From the NCBI GenBank assembly GCA_009774145.1, contig VSND01000001.1:1-64000 (forward strand): a stretch of DNA of 64,000 nt, in the 5' to 3' direction. The position numbers and the translations under genes are program-made. Below the pieces are notes generated by a model, which was given only the letters and a program-made list of their open reading frames with translations, made no database searches and was not told the DNA's origin. This DNA comes from Lachnospiraceae bacterium. GTDB lineage: Bacteria > Bacillota > Clostridia > Lachnospirales > Lachnospiraceae. Shown here one piece after another: positions 33,334 through 42,393 of the stretch (position 1 is the first letter of the stretch; each line of letters begins with the position of its first letter).

Positions 33334-34122
33334 ATGCAGGAGTTTTTTGACATTGCAAAAACAGATTTTATGGATACTTTTGAAGGCGCCTGGCTGTTTC
33401 CGCTGCTGGTGACTGCGGCGCTCTGGATTCTGTGGCAGGAAAAGGATCTGACAAGGAAGCTTCTGCTGGGCGCGCTTCCGCTGATTTTTCTTGTACTGTA
33501 CTGGTGTCCGCTGACCGGTATTCTGTTTATGAAGATTCTGGGCGAAAATGTGTACTGGAGGATTCTCTGGCTGCTTCTTCTGGCGGTTACGATTCCCTAT
33601 GGGGGATGCCTTCTGCTGAAAAAACGGACAGGGCTCCAAAGGCTGGGAGTGTTTCTTCTGTGTCTGGCCGGGATCGTACTGTGCGGGGAGAATGTTCTCT
33701 CGGAAGAATCGTTTGAACCGTCCACCAATGTATATAAGCTTCCGCAGTATGTGATTGAGGTAGGGGAACTGCTCCCGGGCCATATTCACGCCATGATGTC
33801 GAACCGGCTGATGCCGTATATACGAATGTATGATCCGACGATCACCCTGGCATTCGGAAGAAACGCTCTGGCGTATAACGGAATTGAGGAAACGACATCT
33901 CATGAACAGCTTCTGTATCTGGAAGCACAGAAGGAAGAGATGGATCTGGATGTCCTGATTCCTCTGGCAGAAGAAATGGACATTACTTTTTTTGTTTTTT
34001 CCAATAACAGAACCTACATCGGGAAATGGGAGGATTATGGATACGAACCGTACGGAAGTACAGATGAGTTTGATATCTTTGCAAAAAAGGGATACGAAAA
34101 TACAGGAGAGAAGGCAGAATGA
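33334..34122 (+). CDS. Membrane protein (possible second half of the preceding DUF6077-like protein)
   Basis: 262 residues; ATG with AGAGGA nine bases upstream, just after the previous TAG. Four to five transmembrane helices in the first 130 residues (FPLLVTAALWILW, LPLIFLVLYW, NVYWRILWLLLLAVTIPYGG), then a soluble C-terminal domain (QLLYLEAQKEEMDLDVLIPL, ITFFVFSNNR) presumably outside. Adjacent YWR.LW helices are common in the C-terminal part of long DUF6077-like proteins. Either a natural two-subunit arrangement or a split gene; the working ribosome site favours the former. The end overlaps the next gene by ATGA. Confidence 0.6.
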   Translation: MQEFFDIAKTDFMDTFEGAWLFPLLVTAALWILWQEKDLTRKLLLGALPLIFLVLYWCPLTGILFMKILGENVYWRILWLLLLAVTIPYGGCLLLKKRTGLQRLGVFLLCLAGIVLCGENVLSEESFEPSTNVYKLPQYVIEVGELLPGHIHAMMSNRLMPYIRMYDPTITLAFGRNALAYNGIEETTSHEQLLYLEAQKEEMDLDVLIPLAEEMDITFFVFSNNRTYIGKWEDYGYEPYGSTDEFDIFAKKGYENTGEKAE

Positions 34123-35705
34123 AAGACAGATTTTTAACAGGCTGGAGATATGGGTTGTTTCCTGGAATCATGTGCATAATTTGTGCGGTAAGTCTGTTCT
34201 GGTGTGCAAAAAAATCCGATATGTTCATGGATGAGACGGTCACATATGGCCTTGCAAACTCCTGCTATGCACCGTTTATCAGCGATGTGACAGAAGATAA
34301 AACGCTGGTTCATGTGCTGCTTACGCAGGATGATTTTAAAGAGTATCTTACGGCAGGGGAAGAAGATGCCTTTGCCTTTGATTCGGTCTACTACAATCAG
34401 ACGCAGGATACACAGCCCCCGCTGTATTATATGCTTCTTCATTTTTTGTGCTCGCTTTTTGCGGGACAGTATTCCAAATGGATCGGTCTGTCTTTGAATC
34501 TGGTGCTTTACGTCTTTACCTGTCTTATGGTTTATCAGGTCGGAAAGCTGATTCTGCGCAGCAGCCGAACAGCGGCACTGGCTGTTCTGGTCTATGGACT
34601 CAGTTATGGAGGCCTGTCTACTGTTCTGATGATCCGGATGTATATTCTGCTGACGTTTCTCAGCGTGCTGTTTGGATGGCTGGTGCTGAGAATGTATCAG
34701 GATCAGATACAGAAGTTTTCTTATCCGGCGGTGACGCTGGTGTTGTTTCTGGGATTGTTTACGCAGTACTTTTTCGTGTTTTTTGCTTTTTTTCTCAGTG
34801 CGGTCTACTGTCTGCGCGAGATGAAAAGAGGGCGCTGGAAACAGTTCCTGCTCTATGCATGCTTCGCGTTTGCAGGGATTGCGGTGTTTTATATTTCCTA
34901 TCCATGTGTGACGGACCAGCTTTTTGCAGACAGGCTGGTGTCAGGAAAGACGGCTGTTGACAATATGATGGATTTTGCAGGGATGAGACTGAGCATCTAT
35001 TCCTTTGTCATGCAGACGGCGGCCAGCTATAAAACGGGGCTGGTTCTGCTTCTGGCAGCGCTTGCCGGAGGGCTTGTCAACTATAAAAAGATCCTCTCGA
35101 ATTATGGAGCTGATTTTGAAATCAGGGATTCTTCTGCGCTTGCAATGACAGCTGCAGTTGCGTGCACCGTGGTGCTGACTGCGGTTGCCGCTCCGGTGAC
35201 AGCGCTTCGGTATGTCTATAATGTACTTCCGTTTGTTGCAGTTGGCATTCTGTATCTGGCAGAGACGGTCTGGAGAGACTGGGAACGTCATGCGCTGCCG
35301 GTTGCGGCGGTATGTATGGTATTCTGTACAGTACGGAGTCTTTGGACAGAACCTCAGTATGTGGAAAATATTCCAAAGGAGAATTATGAGATCATGAGTA
35401 CATATACAGAACTGCCCTGCATCTATCTGGGAGATGATACAAATGCTGCCATGACGCAGGATATGCTGCAGCTGATTGAATTTCCGGAAGTCTTTGCGAC
35501 AGATGATTTTCTTTGCAGGGAGACGCAGGAGTACCTGAATACGAAAAATACAGATCGGGGGATTGTTTTGTATATTGATGTGTCAGACTGGGGAAGCGGA
35601 TATGATTCGCAGGAAGTTCTGCACAGGATAGAAGAAAATATGAAATGCAGCTCTGCGCTGCTGTGCAGTTATGGTTTTACAGAAACCTATTTGCTTGAAT
35701 ATTAA
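34119..35705 (+). CDS. GT-C membrane glycosyltransferase (ArnT/PMT-like)
   Basis: 528 residues. First helix GLFPGIMCIICAVSLFW, then the extracytoplasmic acidic motif MDETVTYGLANSCYAPF (D-E near residue 42) and TQDTQPPLYYMLLHFLCSLF, the PPLYY sequence of GT39/GT83-type enzymes that use polyprenyl-phosphate sugars. About 11 membrane helices, then a C-terminal soluble part from about 440. It should add a side sugar on the outer surface. The polyprenyl-phosphate donor could be made by the minus-strand GT2 at 35752. Last gene of the plus-strand operon, ended by the bidirectional terminator right after the stop. Confidence 0.75.
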   Translation: MKDRFLTGWRYGLFPGIMCIICAVSLFWCAKKSDMFMDETVTYGLANSCYAPFISDVTEDKTLVHVLLTQDDFKEYLTAGEEDAFAFDSVYYNQTQDTQPPLYYMLLHFLCSLFAGQYSKWIGLSLNLVLYVFTCLMVYQVGKLILRSSRTAALAVLVYGLSYGGLSTVLMIRMYILLTFLSVLFGWLVLRMYQDQIQKFSYPAVTLVLFLGLFTQYFFVFFAFFLSAVYCLREMKRGRWKQFLLYACFAFAGIAVFYISYPCVTDQLFADRLVSGKTAVDNMMDFAGMRLSIYSFVMQTAASYKTGLVLLLAALAGGLVNYKKILSNYGADFEIRDSSALAMTAAVACTVVLTAVAAPVTALRYVYNVLPFVAVGILYLAETVWRDWERHALPVAAVCMVFCTVRSLWTEPQYVENIPKENYEIMSTYTELPCIYLGDDTNAAMTQDMLQLIEFPEVFATDDFLCRETQEYLNTKNTDRGIVLYIDVSDWGSGYDSQEVLHRIEENMKCSSALLCSYGFTETYLLEY

Positions 35706-35708
35706 AAG

Positions 35709-35754
35709 ACACCGTCTCCTGCAGATCAGGCATACAGGAGACGGTGTTTCTTTA
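35709..35754. terminator. Bidirectional intrinsic terminator
   Basis: Perfect 13-bp stem ACACCGTCTCCTG (35709-35721) / CAGGAGACGGTGT (35735-35747), 13-base loop, TTCTTTATTT on the right and an AAAAG run on the left. It serves the plus-strand operon and the convergent minus-strand pair that ends at 35752. Confidence 0.9.
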
Positions 35755-36507
35755 TTTACAGAACAGCCGAAGCTTCAGTGCAACAACCAGACTGTCTTTT
35801 ACGGTTTTTAAGATGCGCATTTTGCTGGCGCCCACCTTGTTGTCATAATATAAGGTGAATGGCACCTCTGCAAACCGGCAGCCGGATTTGTGGAGTTTAT
35901 ACAGAAGCTCCATCATACAGGAAAAGGACTGCATGGTGATCAGGTCCTTTTGATATTTTCTGTATGCGTCATTCAGGGCGGAATATGTATAGAGCCGATA
36001 GCCGCAGGTATAGTCCTTCACGTCCGGAACATGAAGCATGGCCGAATAATACAGTTTGGCGCCGTCGCTTAGAGCAAGCCGGTTGGACGGAACCCCGTGG
36101 ATCTTTGCTCCGGGCTGATAACGGGAGGCAATCACACAGTCGGCGCCCTCCTTCTGCCGCAGAATCATACGGTGGACGAAGGAAGGTTTGTGCGTATTAT
36201 CTCCGTCCATAAAACACATCAGATTTCCGGAAGCTCCTTTATGAAGAAAATCCCGGACAGCAGTGAACAGAGCGCCTCCCAGATTCTGGTTTACTCTGTG
36301 GGCAATCACACGCACCTCGGGATGCACCTTCTCCATGGAACGGATGATTTCAAGCGTATTATCTGTACTTTTATCATCGACAGGGATGATTTTCAGATCA
36401 TATCCCTCTTCCTGAAGTGCATCTTTTTCCCTGAGCCAGGCTTCGATCAATGACTGGATATTGCCTGCCTCATTATAACACGGCAGATAGACATATAATA
36501 TACTCAT
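35752..36507 (-). CDS. Family 2 glycosyltransferase, dolichyl-phosphate-mannose-synthase-like
   Basis: About 251 residues from the ATG at 36507, which overlaps the stop of the GtrA gene as ATGA. LYVYLPCYNEAGNIQSLIEA, the nucleotide motif IIPVDDKSTDNTLEI, GALFTAVRDFL, FMDGDNTHKP as the DxD metal site and ASRYQPGAKIHG identify a DPM1-like GT2. There are no C-terminal transmembrane helices, unlike GtrB. It should make a polyprenyl-phosphate sugar at the cytoplasmic face, to be flipped by the neighbouring GtrA protein and used by a GT-C enzyme such as the one at 34119 or 37108. Confidence 0.87.
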   Translation of the reverse strand: MSILYVYLPCYNEAGNIQSLIEAWLREKDALQEEGYDLKIIPVDDKSTDNTLEIIRSMEKVHPEVRVIAHRVNQNLGGALFTAVRDFLHKGASGNLMCFMDGDNTHKPSFVHRMILRQKEGADCVIASRYQPGAKIHGVPSNRLALSDGAKLYYSAMLHVPDVKDYTCGYRLYTYSALNDAYRKYQKDLITMQSFSCMMELLYKLHKSGCRFAEVPFTLYYDNKVGASKMRILKTVKDSLVVALKLRLFCK

Positions 36508-36941
36508 ATTAAGGATCTCCTTTTGTTCAGCCAAAGATACAGATATTTTCTCATAAAATACATGAGGAAGAACGGCAGTACGACCGAGACGCCTTTGCTC
36601 AGAAGAAAGGCAAAATGCTTCGGACAGTATGGGATGGACAGCTCATAGGCAGTGACGATGAGACCGTCTGCCAGCAGCATTCCGACAGCGGATGTGGAAA
36701 GATAGACGGCAAAGGCGCTGATGTCGTGCCTGGTATCAAAAACGGTTTTTACAGAAAGTACATAGCTCAGTAAGAATCCGGTTATGATACCCATAGTATT
36801 GGCAACGGCAAGATCCACTCCCGCCATATGAAAAGCAATCCATACAACGATCACATCCAGGATCGTTGACAGAATGGAATAGAACAGATACTGCAGTATC
36901 CTCTGGAACCGCTGAAAAAGTTTTATCATAAGTACTTTCAT
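36504..36941 (-). CDS. GtrA family membrane protein (polyprenyl-phosphate-sugar flippase)
   Basis: 145 residues with four transmembrane helices: QYLFYSILSTILDVIVVWIA, LAVANTMGIITGFLLSYVLS, FAVYLSTSAVGMLLADGLIV and LLSKGVSVVLPFFLMYFMRK. The pattern F-x-x-x-G/S-x-x-x-T/A in helix 1 and the N-G-F-x-x-S-Y segment are GtrA features. Short GtrA proteins are thought to move polyprenyl-phosphate hexose across the membrane. Pairs with the GT2 gene just downstream; together they resemble the GtrA-GtrB half of three-gene side-chain glycosylation systems. Confidence 0.9.
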   Translation of the reverse strand: MKVLMIKLFQRFQRILQYLFYSILSTILDVIVVWIAFHMAGVDLAVANTMGIITGFLLSYVLSVKTVFDTRHDISAFAVYLSTSAVGMLLADGLIVTAYELSIPYCPKHFAFLLSKGVSVVLPFFLMYFMRKYLYLWLNKRRSLI

Positions 36942-37044
36942 AGCTCCTCCGTTAAATAAATATTAAAATCTTCTCAAGTCTACATCAAAAATCGGGTGAA
37001 AGCAACAGTTTCATATGAATTTTGAACAAAAAAAGACAATCATA

Positions 37045-37073
37045 ATGACAAAAAGAAAAAATTAAGGTAGAAT
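37045..37073 (+). promoter_or_regulatory. Promoter at the start of the second glycan region
   Basis: ATGACA (37045-37050), a 17-bp spacer, TAGAAT (37068-37073), 35 bp upstream of the membrane protein start at 37108, in a divergent AT-rich gap between the GtrA gene and that gene. Five of six matches in each box. Confidence 0.5.
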
Positions 37074-37107
37074 AAAAAGAGTTTTCAGGAAAGGAATCAA
37101 CAGAAAA

Positions 37108-38343
37108 ATGGAAAGAATAAAAGGCTTGAAACCATTTGTGAAAATATATGGGATTCTGATTGCGGTATTTTTTCTGTCCATGGCGCTGGTCTACTGCATC
37201 CCGGCTTCCTGGCTCCAGGACAATATAGACAGGTCTCTGGAGGTGATGGAGACAGAGGGAGAGCGGCCCATGTATGCCTTCTACCGGCACAGCGCCATTG
37301 TGGACAACCATACGGATATGCTGATGTATGAAAGCCTGATACAGAACCGGGATTATTATAATGCCATTCAGGCGTCCGTCAGTATCAATCAGTATCCCAG
37401 GTACTGGCACGGCTATCAGGTACTGCTTCGGCCTCTTACGATCGTATTCCAGGTGCAGGAACTGCGTTATCTGGGCATGATTCTGTTCTATCTGCTCTTT
37501 TTCTGGAGTGCCTGGCTGATTGCGCAGAAGACCTGCTTTGCCAATGCCCTGCTGTATGTGCTGACCATTGCCAGCGGATACCTGGTAGCAGTAACCACAT
37601 GCTTTCAGTATCTGACAACGTTCTATGTATTATTTGGCGCTCTGATTTTTCTGATGCTGAAATATCATGTGTCTGAAGCATGGAACCTGCCTCTTTACTT
37701 TTTCGTGACTGGCATGGTGGAAAATTTCTTTGATTTTCTGACTTATCCGGTCATTACGCTGGGAATTCCGCTGATTCTGCTTTTGTGGATGCGGGTGAGA
37801 GAGGGACAGACAGATTTTTGGAAAAATTTTGTTTTTATGTTCCTGAATTCTTTTGCATGGGGGCTGGGGTATGCACTGACCTGGATTGCAAAATGGGGGA
37901 TCACGGTAGTGGTTCTTGGGGTGCGGTATTTCTGGAGAACCATGAGCGTGGTTCAGTATCGTCTGCAGGGCAGCGAAGAGGAACCGCTTGACCGGATCGG
38001 GACAATACGGAGAAATCTGAAAGCATGGATGAATGTGCAGGATGGAGGAGTTATCACATGGAGCAAGGTGGTCCTGGTGCTTCTGGTGGTCGTACTGCTT
38101 CTGGCTGTATGGAAGAAACTGAAGGACTGGAAAACAATCGCAGCATATCTGCCGATTCTGTTTGTGGCATCTTATCCGTATATCTGGTATCTGGTAATGT
38201 CCAATCATTCACAGATTCACTACTGGTATACGTATCGTGCACAGCTGGTGACATTATTCGGCGTGCTCATGTTTATTCGAAGTATGCTGAGAGAAAATTC
38301 CATGGAGACAGCGGAGAAGGGAAGATCCGGCTTCTGGAAATAA
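37108..38343 (+). CDS. Polytopic membrane protein, possible GT-C transferase (GtrC-like)
   Basis: 411 residues; GGAAAGGA lies about 12 bases before the ATG. N-terminal helix (IYGILIAVFFLSMALVYCIP), an outside loop (residues 45-110, SAIVDNHTDMLMYESLIQNR) with acidic residues, then eight to nine helices. I do not recognise a specific family. Position next to a GtrA/GT2 pair and the single-gene unit (terminator directly after) suggest a serotype-type side-chain glycosyltransferase, the GtrC role. That is a positional inference. Confidence 0.6.
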   Translation: MERIKGLKPFVKIYGILIAVFFLSMALVYCIPASWLQDNIDRSLEVMETEGERPMYAFYRHSAIVDNHTDMLMYESLIQNRDYYNAIQASVSINQYPRYWHGYQVLLRPLTIVFQVQELRYLGMILFYLLFFWSAWLIAQKTCFANALLYVLTIASGYLVAVTTCFQYLTTFYVLFGALIFLMLKYHVSEAWNLPLYFFVTGMVENFFDFLTYPVITLGIPLILLLWMRVREGQTDFWKNFVFMFLNSFAWGLGYALTWIAKWGITVVVLGVRYFWRTMSVVQYRLQGSEEEPLDRIGTIRRNLKAWMNVQDGGVITWSKVVLVLLVVVLLLAVWKKLKDWKTIAAYLPILFVASYPYIWYLVMSNHSQIHYWYTYRAQLVTLFGVLMFIRSMLRENSMETAEKGRSGFWK

Positions 38344-38348
38344 AACAG

Positions 38349-38381
38349 ACGTCTGCAGTCTTGACTACTGCAGACGTTTTT
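38349..38381. terminator. Bidirectional intrinsic terminator
   Basis: Perfect 11-bp stem ACGTCTGCAGT (38349-38359) / ACTGCAGACGT (38367-38377) with a 7-base loop, followed by T residues, and A-rich on its left. It lies just after the stop of the plus-strand membrane protein, and its right arm overlaps the stop region of the convergent GT2 gene. Confidence 0.87.
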
Positions 38382-39153
38382 GTCGGACAAAATCAATGAT
38401 TTTCTGACCGCCCACGGACTTGACCAGCTGTTTGGCATAAAAGATGCATTCCCGCAAAAACCACGACATGGTTGGATGAAATACATGAAGCTCTTTCTGC
38501 ATCCGATGCTGTTCTCTGTGAGCCGTCAGTTTGTTTCTGTCAGAATATCCGTCGATCTCGTAGACTGAGACAGGAACCGGGCGGTAATCAAATGCTTTTT
38601 CCTTCAGATACATGGAAAGGAAAAAGTGATGATCGGCACATATTTTATAGCTGGTGTCATAAGGCTGTTCCAGTAAAAGCGAACGCCTGATCAATGCAGA
38701 CTGATGGCAGAATGCCATTTCGCGGATAATATTTTTTAAGGGCAGGGCGGGGTAGAGCTTCTCTTTGTTCTGATAGACGCACAAGGTATCTCCGTAGATC
38801 ACGGAACCGCTGGAAGGTTCGGAGAAGATCTGCTCCAGTATGCGCGGACCGGCCAGCAGATCCCCGGCATTCAGAAAAAGAAGCCAGGTACCTTTTGCAG
38901 CCCGGGTTCCCTTGTTCATGGCATCATAGATTCCCTGATCCGGTTCAGAGATATACCGGAAAGAAATCTGCCTCCGGGCAAACTGTCCGGATGCCTGTTT
39001 TAAAAGAGACAGGGTATCATCCGTGGACCCTCCGTCTATGATCAGATATTCAAAGCATGTGAAGGACTGCGGAAGGACGCTTTCAAGCGTTTTCGGAAGA
39101 ACATGTCCGGCATTGTAACAGACTGTGATGATGGATAATATGGGTGTATGCAT
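38365..39153 (-). CDS. Family 2 glycosyltransferase (WcaA-like)
   Basis: 262 residues, minus strand. ILSIITVCYNAGHVLPKTLE, LIIDGGSTDDTLSLL, EPDQGIYDAMNKGTRAAKG and LFLNAGDLLAGP are the motifs of small colanic-acid-type GT2 enzymes (WcaA/WcaE-like), with N-A-G-D as the metal site. MAFCHQSALIRRSLL is the usual acceptor loop. Cytoplasmic. A lone reversed gene between terminators; its coding end reaches into the terminator hairpin. Sugar unknown. Confidence 0.87.
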   Translation of the reverse strand: MHTPILSIITVCYNAGHVLPKTLESVLPQSFTCFEYLIIDGGSTDDTLSLLKQASGQFARRQISFRYISEPDQGIYDAMNKGTRAAKGTWLLFLNAGDLLAGPRILEQIFSEPSSGSVIYGDTLCVYQNKEKLYPALPLKNIIREMAFCHQSALIRRSLLLEQPYDTSYKICADHHFFLSMYLKEKAFDYRPVPVSVYEIDGYSDRNKLTAHREQHRMQKELHVFHPTMSWFLRECIFYAKQLVKSVGGQKIIDFVRQKRLQ

Positions 39154-39302
39154 GATTTTACTCCGTGACTGAAATACTGTCCTTATTATAATTCCCCTGC
39201 CCGGACAAGTAAAGGAAAAAAGAATTTTTTACGGGCATGATGACAAGCGCATGAAAATAAAGTAAAATAAAGAAACTATATTTTAGATGCAGGAATGAGA
39301 AA

Positions 39303-40982
39303 ATGAGGGATAAAAAAAGAGATGCCGCATATGCTGCAGGATGCACGGTGATTTATATGATTGTATTATGGATGACGGTCCCGTTTGTCTATGGGATTAT
39401 TGACGACCGGTCCATGATGGAGATCGTGTCCGGACAGTATCTGGGAACTCCGGATGCACACACGATATTTTCCGGGTACTGGTATTCGCTGTTTCTGACA
39501 TTTTTATACCGGCTTCTGCCCGGTGCGGACTGGTATGCGATTGTCTATCTGCTTCTGCAGGGCATATGCATGTGCCTGATTCTGTACCGTTTCATCCATC
39601 GGCAGACAGCGCTTATGAGAAAGTGGATGGCGGTACTGGGTATTCTGATATTTCTGGTGTCAGGGGCACAGGCGCTGACGCAGCTTACCTTTACAACCAC
39701 GGCGGCAGTTCTTGGCGTTACGGTAATCTTCTGGTATATGACAGCAGGAAGGATTGAGAAGAAAGATGTTCTGATACTGATCTTTTTATGTTTTCTGACG
39801 CAGCAGATCCGTGCAGATATCTTTTATATGATTCTTCCGGTGTGCACGGTGCTGTGGATGTTTGGGACATTTCAAAACAGGGGAGATGTGCTCTGGCACA
39901 GGCTGATACCGGTTGGCGTGGCCGGTGTGCTTATTCTGGGATATATGGGAAATGTCACTGGTTATGGGAGTGCGGAATGGAGAGCGTACAGGCAGTATGA
40001 TCAGAACCGTACCAAAGTATACGATTTTCCGGCATATACGCTGCCGGTTTATGAAGGTGCAGAAGAATTTTATGCCGGTATCGGGATTGAAAAGAAAAGC
40101 AGGGCGAGGACTCTGATGAATTATAATTATACGGCAGATGACAGGATCACTCCGCAGTTTTTTCAGGAGTATGTGGAAGCGCATGATCAGGCATTTCCAC
40201 CCAAAGAGACCGTGATCGGACAGATGAAAAAGAGTGTGAAAGAATATCTGCAGGGCGTGCTGTCCGGGAAATTTCACAGGCAGCATGTACTGGCGCTGAT
40301 TCTGTATGGCCTGCTTGCAGTCCGGGGACTCTGCAGGAAAGAGAAAGGAGATTTTTTCAGAATTCTGTGTATCGTCGGTGTGCAGACGCTCCTGTGGTGC
40401 TGTCTGCTGTATGCAGGGCGGACTCCGGAACGGGTCATATACAGCATGAACCTGATGCAGACGGCTACTGCACTGCTGCTTACCGGGGAAGTTCTGCAAA
40501 AGCTCCGGATATCAGAACGGACCTGTATGGCAGGAACGGCGCTCATGTGTCTGCTGCTGTGTATACCGGCGGCATCGCAGCTTAAGCAGCTCAGGCAGCA
40601 GAATCAGGAGATGTATCACCGGAATGAAGATGTTGAAGCGCTGAAAGAATACTGTATGGAGCATCCGGAAAATTTTTATTTCAATGATGTGACTTCCATG
40701 GCTTTTACCACATATAATGTTCATCTGTGGAGGGAAGATCCATACGACATGAACTATATGTCTCTTGGAGACTGGATGAGTTTCAGCCCTGTCTGGCAGG
40801 AGAAACTGAGACAGAACGGGATTGACAGTGTAAAAGAAGCACTGTATGAAAGCGAAAATGGATATCTGATCTGCAGTTTTGACAAGGGACTGGAATACCT
40901 GATATCCTTATATGATAACGTAATATGCACAGAAACAGACAAAATTCCCGGATTTCAGATTTACAGGCTGCAATCCTTGTAA
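39303..40982 (+). CDS. Polytopic membrane protein of unknown function
   Basis: 559 residues. About 11 hydrophobic segments to residue 435, beginning YAAGCTVIYMIVLWMTVPFV; after helix 1 comes GIIDDRSMMEIVSGQYLGTP..HTIFSGYW, an acidic outside loop like that of GT-C transferases. From about 440 a soluble C-terminal domain (EDVEALKEYCMEHPENFYFN). No family recognised with confidence. Its arrangement resembles the membrane proteins at 34119 and 49790, so these may be a set of GT-C-like enzymes or polymer-handling proteins. Single gene between the reversed GT2 and the initiating transferase. Confidence 0.6.
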   Translation: MRDKKRDAAYAAGCTVIYMIVLWMTVPFVYGIIDDRSMMEIVSGQYLGTPDAHTIFSGYWYSLFLTFLYRLLPGADWYAIVYLLLQGICMCLILYRFIHRQTALMRKWMAVLGILIFLVSGAQALTQLTFTTTAAVLGVTVIFWYMTAGRIEKKDVLILIFLCFLTQQIRADIFYMILPVCTVLWMFGTFQNRGDVLWHRLIPVGVAGVLILGYMGNVTGYGSAEWRAYRQYDQNRTKVYDFPAYTLPVYEGAEEFYAGIGIEKKSRARTLMNYNYTADDRITPQFFQEYVEAHDQAFPPKETVIGQMKKSVKEYLQGVLSGKFHRQHVLALILYGLLAVRGLCRKEKGDFFRILCIVGVQTLLWCCLLYAGRTPERVIYSMNLMQTATALLLTGEVLQKLRISERTCMAGTALMCLLLCIPAASQLKQLRQQNQEMYHRNEDVEALKEYCMEHPENFYFNDVTSMAFTTYNVHLWREDPYDMNYMSLGDWMSFSPVWQEKLRQNGIDSVKEALYESENGYLICSFDKGLEYLISLYDNVICTETDKIPGFQIYRLQSL

Positions 40983-41031
40983 AAGAAGACAGAAAGTGTT
41001 AGAATACTGAAAGATTATAGATAATGAGGAA

Positions 41032-42393
41032 ATGAGCGCCATGGATAAATTCGATCAGTTCAAAAGGCTCCTGCGTCTTGGAATCGCCGGTTTTGAAATC
41101 CTAATTGAGACTGTTTTCTTTGCCGGCATCTGGTTTTGCATCTATAATGACATGCTGGAACGGCCGTTTGAGAACAAGGGCAATCTGATGATGATCGGGT
41201 TTTATGTGCTTTATCTGGCGGTTTTTATCTGTATGTACGGCGGGATGAAATACGCATATTACCGAAAAGGACAGCTGATCCTGTCTCAGATGCTGGGGAC
41301 GCTGATCTCCAATGCGGTGATCTATATACAGATCATCATGGTATTTCGGAGATTCCCGTTTCCCATTATGTGGCCCATGTTTGCCATCAGTGCGGCGGAT
41401 ATTCTGGTCATCTTTCTGCTGAATCAGATTTCAGAACCGGTATTCCGGAGGCTGTTTCCGCCCAGAAGGCTTTTGCTGATCTGCGATCTGAACAATAAGG
41501 AGAATCTGCTCCACAAGATTTCCGGCAGAAAGGATCTGTATGAAGTAACCCGTTGCGTCTCCGCAGGAGAGCCGCTGTACCGGTTAAAGCAGGAACTTAA
41601 GGACTGCGACGCGATGATGCTGTATGGGATCGAGGAACAGAAACGCAATATACTGATCAAATACTGTTATGAGCGTTCCATCCGTATCTATGTGGCGCCG
41701 GAGATTACGGACATTCTGCTTCGGGGAGCGGATAAGCTGCATTCCTTTGACACGCCCTTTCTGCTGCTTCGGAATTATGGCCTGTCGTTTGAGCAGAGGG
41801 TGATCAAACGCATCATGGACGTTCTGATTTCCGGAATTCTGCTGCTTATTGCTTCGCCGGTCATGCTGCTGACCGCTCTGGCGATCCGGATGGAGGACCA
41901 TGGCCCTGCCCTTTTTAAGCAGGAGCGCGTGACGATAAACGGCAAAAAGTTTTTCATCTATAAATTCCGCAGCATGATCGTGGATGCGGAAAAGAACGGA
42001 GCACAGTTCTCCAGTAAAAATGACAGCCGTATTACGAAAGTCGGAGGGCTGATCCGGGCGACCAGGCTGGACGAGCTGCCGCAGCTTTTGAATATTCTGA
42101 AGGGTGACATGAGTATCGTGGGGCCGAGGCCGGAACGGCAGCAGTATATTGAAGAATTCTGCCGGGAAACGCCGGAATTTATCTATCGCCTGAAAGTCAA
42201 GGCAGGACTTACCGGGTATGCACAGATCTACGGGAAATATAATACGACTCCGCTGGACAAGCTGAAGCTGGATCTGATGTACATCGAGACCTATTCCGTG
42301 ATTATGGATGTCCGGCTGATGTTTCTGACCCTGAAGATCATGTTTACAAAAGAAAGTACAGAAGGCGTGGAGGATGGACAGAACCATGCATAG
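41032..42393 (+). CDS. Polyprenyl glycosylphosphotransferase (WbaP/EpsE-type initiating enzyme)
   Basis: 453 residues. Four to five N-terminal helices (residues 15-145), a CoA-binding-like middle part (RRLLLICDLNNKENLLHKIS), a re-entrant helix VIKRIMDVLISGILLLIASP near 258, then FIYKFRSMIVDAEKNGAQF, RLDELPQLLNILKGDMSIVG, GPRPERQQY and KAGLTGYAQIYGKYNTTP. It transfers a sugar-1-phosphate to undecaprenyl phosphate to start a repeat unit. A second initiating enzyme besides the small PglC-like one at 17363, which suggests that the window carries two glycan assembly lines. The end overlaps the following GT4 gene. Confidence 0.92.
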   Translation: MSAMDKFDQFKRLLRLGIAGFEILIETVFFAGIWFCIYNDMLERPFENKGNLMMIGFYVLYLAVFICMYGGMKYAYYRKGQLILSQMLGTLISNAVIYIQIIMVFRRFPFPIMWPMFAISAADILVIFLLNQISEPVFRRLFPPRRLLLICDLNNKENLLHKISGRKDLYEVTRCVSAGEPLYRLKQELKDCDAMMLYGIEEQKRNILIKYCYERSIRIYVAPEITDILLRGADKLHSFDTPFLLLRNYGLSFEQRVIKRIMDVLISGILLLIASPVMLLTALAIRMEDHGPALFKQERVTINGKKFFIYKFRSMIVDAEKNGAQFSSKNDSRITKVGGLIRATRLDELPQLLNILKGDMSIVGPRPERQQYIEEFCRETPEFIYRLKVKAGLTGYAQIYGKYNTTPLDKLKLDLMYIETYSVIMDVRLMFLTLKIMFTKESTEGVEDGQNHA

